49,058 bases of DNA from Acidobacteriota bacterium (lineage in GTDB: Bacteria > Acidobacteriota > Thermoanaerobaculia > Multivoradales > JAHZIX01), in NCBI GenBank assembly GCA_034211275.1, contig JAXHTF010000029.1, positions 1-49,058 on the forward strand, read 5' to 3'. Below the pieces are notes generated by a model. It saw nothing but the letters and a program-made list of their open reading frames with translations. It had not been told where the DNA came from and did not search any database. Below, piece by piece: positions 43,430 to 49,058 of this stretch. The translations under genes and the position numbers were made by a program. Position 1 is the first letter of the stretch. Each line of letters opens with the position of its first letter.

Positions 43430-44546
43430 TCAAACCGCCGCCGGCTCCCCTTCCTCCATCTGCTGGCGCAAGAACCCTTCGACGAACGGCGTCAAATCCC
43501 CGTCGAGGACCCGATCCGCATCGCCCACCTCGACCCCGGTGCGGTGGTCTTTGACCATGCGGTAGGGGTGCAGGACGTAGCTGCGGATCTGGCTGCCCCA
43601 GGCGATTTCCATCTTCTGGCCTTCGCGGGCGGCATGCTCTTCGGCGCGCTTGTCCACCTCGCGCTGGTAGAGGCGGGATTTGAGCATCTTCATGGCTGTG
43701 GCGCGGTTCTTGATCTGACTGCGCTCGTTCTGGCAGGAGACCACGATATTGGTCGGCAGGTGGGTGATGCGCACCGCCGATTCGGTCTTGTTGACGTGCT
43801 GGCCGCCGGCGCCGGAGGAGCGGTAGGTGTCGATGCGCAGGTCTTTGTCCTGGATGTCCACCTCGATGTCGTCATCCACCTCCGGATAGACGTCCACCGA
43901 CGCGAAGGAGGTGTGGCGGCGCTTAGCGGCGTCGTAAGGGCTGATGCGCACCAGGCGGTGGACGCCGCGGCTCTCCTTCAAATAGCCGAAGGCATAGGAA
44001 CCGCGGATCGCCACCGTGGCGCTCTTGATCCCCGCTTCTTCCCCCTCCTGCCGGTCCAGCAGCTCCGCCGTATAGCCTTCCTGCTCGGCGTAGCGCAGGT
44101 ACATGCGCAGCAGCATCTCGGCCCAATCCTGGGACTCGGTGCCGCCGGCGCCGGCATTGAGAGTGAGGATGGCGTCTTTTTCGTCGTCGGGACCGGAGAG
44201 CTTGAGCCGCAGCTCCAGCTTCGGCAGCTCCTTCTCCAGGGTGGCCATGAGCTTCTCCAGCTCGTCCTCCCCTTCGCCTTCCTCCACCAGCTCCCGCCAT
44301 ACCTCCAGCTCCTCGGAGTAGGAACCGAGGCGGTCGAGGGTCTCTTTTTGGCGCTCTAGATCCCGCCGCTCCTTGAGCAGGGGCGCGCTGGTCTCGGGGT
44401 TGTCCCAGAACCCCGGCTGCTGCATTTGGTGGTCTAATTCGGAGAGCTTGGTATCGAGGTCGGCAACCTCAAAGATACCTCCTCAGGTCGACGAGCTGCG
44501 AGCTCAAGTCGTCCATCCGGCGCTGAGTTTCCAATCCAATCATCAT
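43430..44546 (-). CDS. prfB: Peptide chain release factor 2 with programmed +1 frameshift
   Basis: RF2 recognises UGA and UAA and releases the finished peptide. Frame 0 begins at ATG 44546 and reads 25 codons (MMIGLETQRRM to RRYL) to an in-frame TGA at 44471-44469. The main frame continues in +1 from GAG at 44470 to the stop at 43430, giving 371 residues, normal for RF2. GGQ is in GAGGQHVNKTESAV. The stop-recognition tripeptide reads SPY (RISPYDAAKRRHTSF) where SPF is usual. GGAGGA precedes the start. Automated callers may annotate only the 331-residue frame from the internal ATG. Confidence 0.93.
44469..44483 (-). promoter_or_regulatory. RF2 +1 frameshift site
   Basis: AGGAGG-TAT-CTT-TGA on the minus strand: an internal Shine-Dalgarno-like sequence 3 nt before the slippery CTT, followed by the in-frame stop TGA. 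The layout matches the known autoregulatory RF2 site, in which low RF2 allows the ribosome to slip +1 and make more RF2. Confidence 0.93.
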
Positions 44547-44564
44547 CCATTCCTCCAACCGCGG

Positions 44565-44570
44565 ACTATA
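44565..44570 (-). promoter_or_regulatory. Possible extended -10 element of prfB
   Basis: TG-C-TATAGT on the minus strand about 19 nt before the frame-0 ATG of prfB. No convincing -35 stands at 17 nt, but the TGn extension can compensate. Confidence 0.4.
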
Positions 44571-44644
44571 GCAGAGGCCGTATCTATCCGGCGGCGGATC
44601 CCGGGGCTCCGGGGAAGAAAGTTGTCACAACAGAGGCTGAGCCG

Positions 44645-46201
44645 TTACCGCGGCTCCGGCGGAGCACCCCGGCGGCCCACGAAGGACCGCACCAGCAGCC
44701 CGAGCACCAGCAGCCAGCAAAGCACCGGCACCGCCCACGGCGCCCGGCTGAACAGGCTGCGCTGGTGTCGGCCGGAGACGGTGGCGGAGAGGACCCCCAT
44801 CTCGTCCATGGGCAGACGCTGGCGCACCGAGCCGTCGGGGCCCACCACCGCAGTGATGCCGGTGATGGCGGCGCGGATCAGCGGCCGGCGGTTCTCGGCG
44901 GCGCGGTAGCGCACTGCCTGGAAGAGCTGAGTGCGGGCCGCCGAGTCACCGTACCAGGCATCGTTGCTGATGGTCCCCAGAAGGGTCGCCCCCTGAGCCA
45001 CCGACTCCGCCACCAGCGACGGGAAGGCGGACTCGAAACAGATGGCCATGGCCAGCTGCTCCTCCCCTACCGGCAGCAGCCCCACCGTTTCCCCGGGGGT
45101 GAACTCGCCGGCGTTGCGCGCCAGCTTGCCGACGAAGGGCAGAATCTCTTTGAGCGGGATCCGTTCCCCCCAGGGGACCAGCTCGCGCTTGTCGTAGCGG
45201 TCGAGGGTGCCCTCCGGAGTGAGCAGGAAGGCGGAGTTGAAGAGCTCGCCGTGGTCGCTGTAGTGGGGGGAGTTGAGGATCACCGGGCAGCCGCGGCCGA
45301 TGAGGGCGTCGAGATCGTGACGGAATTGGCGATGGTGGCGCTCCGGAGCCTCCAGCTCGTAGGGCCACACCGCGCTCTCGGGCCACACCAGCAGCGCACC
45401 GCGGGCGTCGCAGGCGTCCCGGGAGAGGTCGAAGACGCGGTCGTAGTTGCGCCGGATCTCCTGCCAGTCGGGGACGATGGCGTTCTCGACGTTGGGCTGA
45501 AGCAGCCGCACCGGCAGTCCCGACGAAGCGTCGGATCCCGTGCTTCCCGGCACCGCCGTCGCCCAGCCGAAGAGGCAGAGCGCCCCCGCCGTCGCCAGCA
45601 CCCCCGCCGCCGGCTGCCAGCGCCGGTTCACAGAATCAGGCGTGAAGCTCAGGGCCAGCCCGGTGTTGACCATCACCACCACGAAGGTGACGCCCCAGGC
45701 GCCGATCCAGGCGGAGAGGGGCAAGGCCCCCGGAACGTCAATCCAGGTGTAGGCGCCGAGATTCCATGGAAAACCGCCGAAGAGCCAGCTCTGGGCCCAC
45801 TCCATCCCGACGAAGGCCGCCGGCACCCCCAACAAGGCCAGGAGAGTGTGCCCGGAGCGCAAGAAACGCGCCCCCAGCGCCGCCACCAGGGCGAAGTAGA
45901 GACCGAGAAAGCCCGCCAGCCCCGCCAGCAACACCATGGACAGCGCCTTCGGCAGGCCGCCGTAATTCTGCAGGGTGTAGACGATCCACGGGATGCCGGT
46001 GATCCAGGCACAGAGGCCGAAGATCCAGCCCAGAAACCAGGGCAGCTTGGGGCCCGTAGTGCGGCGCAGAGCCACCAGCAACGGTACCAGCGCCACCGAG
46101 GAGAGCAGCGGCGGCAGCCAGACCGGCAGCCGGCCGAAGCTCAGTCCCCACAGCACGCCGCTGACGGCGGCGGCGAGGATCGAGAGCAGGGTGCGGCGCA
46201 C
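44645..46201 (-). CDS. lnt: Apolipoprotein N-acyltransferase
   Basis: A 518-residue inner-membrane enzyme that adds the third acyl chain to lipoproteins. The N-terminal about 220 residues hold several membrane helices, followed by a periplasmic nitrilase-like domain and a C-terminal helix. The catalytic Glu, Lys and Cys are visible in LVWPESAVWP, RYDKRELVPWGE and AICFES. Its presence supports a Gram-negative-type envelope. Confidence 0.94.
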   Translation of the reverse strand: MRRTLLSILAAAVSGVLWGLSFGRLPVWLPPLLSSVALVPLLVALRRTTGPKLPWFLGWIFGLCAWITGIPWIVYTLQNYGGLPKALSMVLLAGLAGFLGLYFALVAALGARFLRSGHTLLALLGVPAAFVGMEWAQSWLFGGFPWNLGAYTWIDVPGALPLSAWIGAWGVTFVVVMVNTGLALSFTPDSVNRRWQPAAGVLATAGALCLFGWATAVPGSTGSDASSGLPVRLLQPNVENAIVPDWQEIRRNYDRVFDLSRDACDARGALLVWPESAVWPYELEAPERHHRQFRHDLDALIGRGCPVILNSPHYSDHGELFNSAFLLTPEGTLDRYDKRELVPWGERIPLKEILPFVGKLARNAGEFTPGETVGLLPVGEEQLAMAICFESAFPSLVAESVAQGATLLGTISNDAWYGDSAARTQLFQAVRYRAAENRRPLIRAAITGITAVVGPDGSVRQRLPMDEMGVLSATVSGRHQRSLFSRAPWAVPVLCWLLVLGLLVRSFVGRRGAPPEPR

Positions 46202-46285
46202 GGTGAAGGTGAGCGTTGCGGTGCTACGAAATGCGGGAGATTGAAAAGGCCTGGAGCTCGGCGAGAGCGCATCGGCCCCCGGTAG

Positions 46286-47044
46286 CTAGGGAGTGATCCA
46301 GGTTTCCAGACGCAACTGTTGCCGTACCCGGCCAGCCACCGTCTCCGCCTCGCTGCGGTCGTCGTAGGGTCCCAGGCGCACCCGGTGCATGGTCTGGCCG
46401 TTGACCTCCACCGGCGACAGGAAGGCCGGGAAACCACCGCCCTTGAGGCGCTGGAGAACCTTCCCCGCCTGGCCCTCGTCCCGGGAGGAGAAGACCTGGA
46501 TGAAGACCTGCTCGGCGGTGGTGGGAGGCCGGCGCACGGTGGACCGGGGCACCGCCGGATTGTCCTCCGCGCCGGAGCTCTCGGGCACCGTCCGCGGCGG
46601 CGGGGGCGCGGGCGCCGGTGGTGGTGGCGGCGGGGGCGGAGCGGCCTCCTCCGCCGGTTCTTCGTCGAGCACATCCTCCGCCAGAGTGGTAGGCGTTGGC
46701 GGGGACGCGGGGGGAGGCGGCGTCACCGGCACCTCGCGCACCGCGTCGGGCCGCGCAGCGTCGGAAGTGGCGTCCTCCTGTGGCGCCTCGTCGCTGCCGC
46801 CGCCTTCCTCGGAGCCTTCCTCGGAGAAGAACTTGAACTCCTGGAGGTCGTCGGCGGCAGCCGGGTCGGCTTCCGCCACTTCCATCGGCGGCGGCGAGGC
46901 GCTGGCCTGGGCGTCGCCGCGGCCGATCCACAGCCCGGCGAAGAAGGACGCCAGCATGCACACCAGAAGGATGGTGAAGGCGACCAAAACCTGGCGGTTG
47001 GTCAGGGCGATCTCGTAATAACTCGGTTCTTCGGCTTCACTCAT
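46286..47044 (-). CDS. SPOR-domain membrane protein
   Basis: A 252-residue protein with a short cytoplasmic N-terminus, one membrane helix (about residues 20-41), a long acidic and proline-rich linker with a run of prolines, and a C-terminal SPOR domain of about 75 residues (FIQVFSSRDEGQAGKVLQRL to RVRLGPYDDRSEAE). SPOR domains bind denuded septal peptidoglycan, so a role in cell division or wall metabolism is likely (FtsN-like layout). It is followed by lnt after 84 nt. Confidence 0.88.
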   Translation of the reverse strand: MSEAEEPSYYEIALTNRQVLVAFTILLVCMLASFFAGLWIGRGDAQASASPPPMEVAEADPAAADDLQEFKFFSEEGSEEGGGSDEAPQEDATSDAARPDAVREVPVTPPPPASPPTPTTLAEDVLDEEPAEEAAPPPPPPPPAPAPPPPRTVPESSGAEDNPAVPRSTVRRPPTTAEQVFIQVFSSRDEGQAGKVLQRLKGGGFPAFLSPVEVNGQTMHRVRLGPYDDRSEAETVAGRVRQQLRLETWITP

Positions 47045-47168
47045 CGGGTGGCTATGTCTTCAGTGGGTTCGGCTGGAGTGGACTCATCTCAATGGGGCGC
47101 AACACGCGAACCCGCAAGATTCTTCCTCGGCGGGCTGCCTAAAACAGGCAGGTGCCGGATCAACGGGC

Positions 47169-47197
47169 AGTATAGTCCGCCGCGGCGCGGGCTCCAA
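47169..47197 (-). promoter_or_regulatory. Promoter upstream of the SPOR-domain gene
   Basis: On the minus strand TTGGAG (47197-47192), 17 nt, TATACT (47174-47169). It leaves a 5' UTR of about 115 nt that includes the small hairpin CTGCCT/AGGCAG at 47135-47151. Confidence 0.6.
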
Positions 47198-47235
47198 GGA
47201 CGATGGAGTCCCGGCACCCACGAGTGGGGCTCCCG

Positions 47236-49058
47236 TCATTCCCGCGCCGGTGGGAAGCATCCCTCCGGCGCAAAGACCTCCGCCGCCGTGGTGGGCAGGC
47301 GCGAAGCCGGTGGCAGGGAGAGGCGCGCCAGCAGATGCCGTTCGAGCTCCACCCGGTCATAGTCCGCGGGCCAGGGACTGCGGCGGAAGACCAGCTCCGA
47401 AAAGGTCATGCCCAGACCGCCGTCGAGGCGCAGATCCACCGTCTCGACGGGCCCCGGCGATCCCCCTTCCGGAAGCTCCGCCACCTGCAGCGACAGCGCC
47501 AGCCGCCAGCCGGCGTCGATGCCCTCCCAGCTCTGCAGCCTCTCCACCGCCCGCCGGCGCTGCTCCGGCCGGTCACGCCAGCGGGGCGACGCCGCGAGGT
47601 TCGGGTCCGCCGCCAGGGCCCGCGCCGCCAGCTGCACCGCGAGCTCTTCATCGGTTTCCAGATCCAGGGCGCGGAAGGCCGGAAGACCACTCAGGGGCAG
47701 CAGAGCGCAGGCTTGGCGTAGCGCTTCGAGGGCCCACGGCGCTCCCCCCCGGCGGGCGCCGAGCCCGGCCTCGAGCCAGAGATAGCCCACCCCCTGCGCA
47801 CTCTCCGCCGCCGTCCGCTGCTGTTCCGGATCCTCATCCAGCTGGCCGAAGATGGAGCGGTAGAGGGGAAAGTCCGGGTCCAGCGCCACCGCCCGGCCGA
47901 CCTCGTAGTATTGAACGTCCCCATCCTCCGCCACTTCCGGCGCCGCGGCGCGCTCATAGCTGCGCTGGGCCAGGAGCAGCGGCGTCAGGGCCACCGCCGC
48001 GGCGAAAACATAGACCAGATAGGCGCCGACGGTGACGGGCCGACGCCAGCGCTCTCCCCTGCTCTGAGCCGGGGAGCTGAAGCTCGGAGGCCTGGGCTGC
48101 GGCGCCGCCGCCACCAACGCCCCCACGACCACCGCCAGCGCCACCGGCAGCGCGCTGGCGCCGAAGAAAGCGCCGCCGCTGGAGACCACCGCGAACCCCA
48201 CCAGCCCCAGCGCGGCTGCGGCGGTCCAGGGTGCATCCTCCCCTCCCCCGCCGGAGCTTCTCTGCCCTTCCCCCCGGCGCAGCAGGCGCTGTCCCAACAA
48301 CAGGACCACCACCGCCACCGCCAACACCAGAGCCCCCAGGCCCAGCTCGTAGAAGATCTGCAGCGGCAGCGAATGCAGGTCGCTGACGATCTCCCCCGGC
48401 GGGTTGATCCCCGGCTCGGGGCGCAGGAATCGTCCCACGGTCCACGGCGTCGAGCCCGGGCCCCAGCCGAGCCAGGGCCGTGCCAGAGCCCCCTCCCAGC
48501 CGGCCTGCCAATAGGTTTGGCGGGCCAGCAGCGAGCTATCGTCGCCGCCGCTGAGCCCGGCCCAACGAGGGACCAGCGGCGCCAGAGCCACAGCCACGGC
48601 CCCGACGGTCAGGGGCCACAAGAGACCGCGGCTCAGCCCCGAGGTTCGATCGTTCTTCCGCGCGCGACCGAGGGCGACGGCGGCCAGCAGCAGCACCAGG
48701 CCCAGTGCGGCTCCCCCCAGCACCGAGCGGGTGAGAGCCAGCGCCGCCGTCCCCAGGATCGCAGCGCTCCCCGCCAGCCAGCGCCCCGGTCCCGGGCGCC
48801 GCACCCCCAGCACCGCCAGAGGCAGCAACAGGGCCAGCCACGCCGCCGTCGGCAGATGATGCCCCAGCGGCAGCGCCGCCCGCTCGGTGGCGAGGCCGAA
48901 GCGCCCCCACAGGGCCCACGCTGCCAGCACCGTCACCACCGCCGCCAACGCCGCCCCGCCCCGCCGCCGATCTCCGTCGCTGCGCCAACACCGCACCACC
49001 GCCGCCGGCAGCAGGTAGAGGGCCGGCAGCAGAATCACCACCACCCCCCCCCCCCCCC
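47236..49058 (-). CDS. O-antigen ligase-like membrane protein, 5' end missing
   Basis: At least 602 residues. The N-terminal about 400 residues are hydrophobic with many membrane helices and a large loop containing WQAGWEGALARPWLGWGPG and HSLPLQIFYELGLGALV, characteristic of the Wzy/WaaL O-antigen ligase family. The C-terminal about 200 residues are soluble and helical, possibly TPR-like. The frame runs into the poly-C end of the window, so the true start is probably not included. The first possible starts are GTG codons at 49044. It would join or polymerise surface glycans. Confidence 0.72.
   Translation of the reverse strand, partial: GGGGVVVILLPALYLLPAAVVRCWRSDGDRRRGGAALAAVVTVLAAWALWGRFGLATERAALPLGHHLPTAAWLALLLPLAVLGVRRPGPGRWLAGSAAILGTAALALTRSVLGGAALGLVLLLAAVALGRARKNDRTSGLSRGLLWPLTVGAVAVALAPLVPRWAGLSGGDDSSLLARQTYWQAGWEGALARPWLGWGPGSTPWTVGRFLRPEPGINPPGEIVSDLHSLPLQIFYELGLGALVLAVAVVVLLLGQRLLRRGEGQRSSGGGGEDAPWTAAAALGLVGFAVVSSGGAFFGASALPVALAVVVGALVAAAPQPRPPSFSSPAQSRGERWRRPVTVGAYLVYVFAAAVALTPLLLAQRSYERAAAPEVAEDGDVQYYEVGRAVALDPDFPLYRSIFGQLDEDPEQQRTAAESAQGVGYLWLEAGLGARRGGAPWALEALRQACALLPLSGLPAFRALDLETDEELAVQLAARALAADPNLAASPRWRDRPEQRRRAVERLQSWEGIDAGWRLALSLQVAELPEGGSPGPVETVDLRLDGGLGMTFSELVFRRSPWPADYDRVELERHLLARLSLPPASRLPTTAAEVFAPEGCFPPARE
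49044..49058. other. Terminal poly-C run
   Basis: Fifteen consecutive C end the window. The open frame of the upstream gene continues through it as glycine codons. It is more likely an assembly or contig edge than biology. Confidence 0.6.

Noticed and set aside
1-49058. tRNA, rRNA, CRISPR array or replication origin
   Set aside because: No cloverleaf-like sequence, regular spacer array or origin-type box cluster was seen on either strand.

Overview
The window is high-GC bacterial DNA, about two thirds G+C by eye. The organism is a diderm, because it carries lnt, a GT4 glycosyltransferase and an O-antigen-ligase-like protein. Gene content and style suggest an uncultured or environmental lineage such as Acidobacteriota (Thermoanaerobaculia-like), but that is inference and no rRNA gene is present. 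A run of 15 C at the right edge (49044-49058) suggests that the window ends at a contig boundary.

Region 1 (1-12939, minus strand) is one very compact amino-acid supra-operon read right to left: promoter, leader peptide, attenuator, hisZ-hisG-hisD-hisC-hisB-hisH-hisA-hisF/IE (fused)-trpE-trpG-trpD-trpC-trpF-trpB (cut by the window edge). Every gene-gene junction overlaps by 1-14 nt, mostly as ATGA, so his and trp genes are translationally chained. Upstream lies a 28-codon leader ORF (12796-12882) containing Trp-Leu-Arg-Trp-His-His-His. It has a near-consensus promoter (TTGACA-17-TGTAAT) and is followed by mutually exclusive RNA hairpins that end in an intrinsic terminator. This reads as one attenuator sensing both tryptophan and histidine, and it is the main discovery of the window.

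Region 2 (12971-17568) holds a REP-associated tyrosine transposase with a family of short repeats related to GGACCCAAGTGTTGG scattered over the neighbouring spacers. It also holds a plus-strand set: a patatin-like phospholipase, a DUF2090/IolC-C-type aldolase-like protein and TrmH. Region 3 (17587-21620, minus) has a class II photolyase, a CoA-type NUDIX hydrolase and a GT-C-like membrane protein.

Region 4 (21747-39535, minus) looks like an unrecognised biosynthetic and export cluster. It encodes three B12-binding-type radical SAM proteins, a LuxC-like acyl reductase, a LuxE-like adenylating enzyme, an asparagine-synthetase homologue without a glutaminase cysteine, two enoyl-CoA-hydratase-fold proteins with complementary active-site losses, a phytanoyl-CoA-type dioxygenase, an ABC exporter with HlyD adaptor, an 81-residue peptide, and a 988-residue protein (ATPase-like, TPR, carbamoyltransferase-C-like and PqqD-like segments). 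No PKS or NRPS module is visible. A strong terminator separates the cluster from a CMD-family gene upstream, which is divergent from a class D beta-lactamase.

Region 5 (41340-49058, minus) is more ordinary: a GT4 glycosyltransferase with an Ig-like tail, a repeat element, prfB with a textbook +1 frameshift site, lnt, a SPOR-domain protein and a truncated O-antigen-ligase-like gene. No tRNA, rRNA or CRISPR array was seen.
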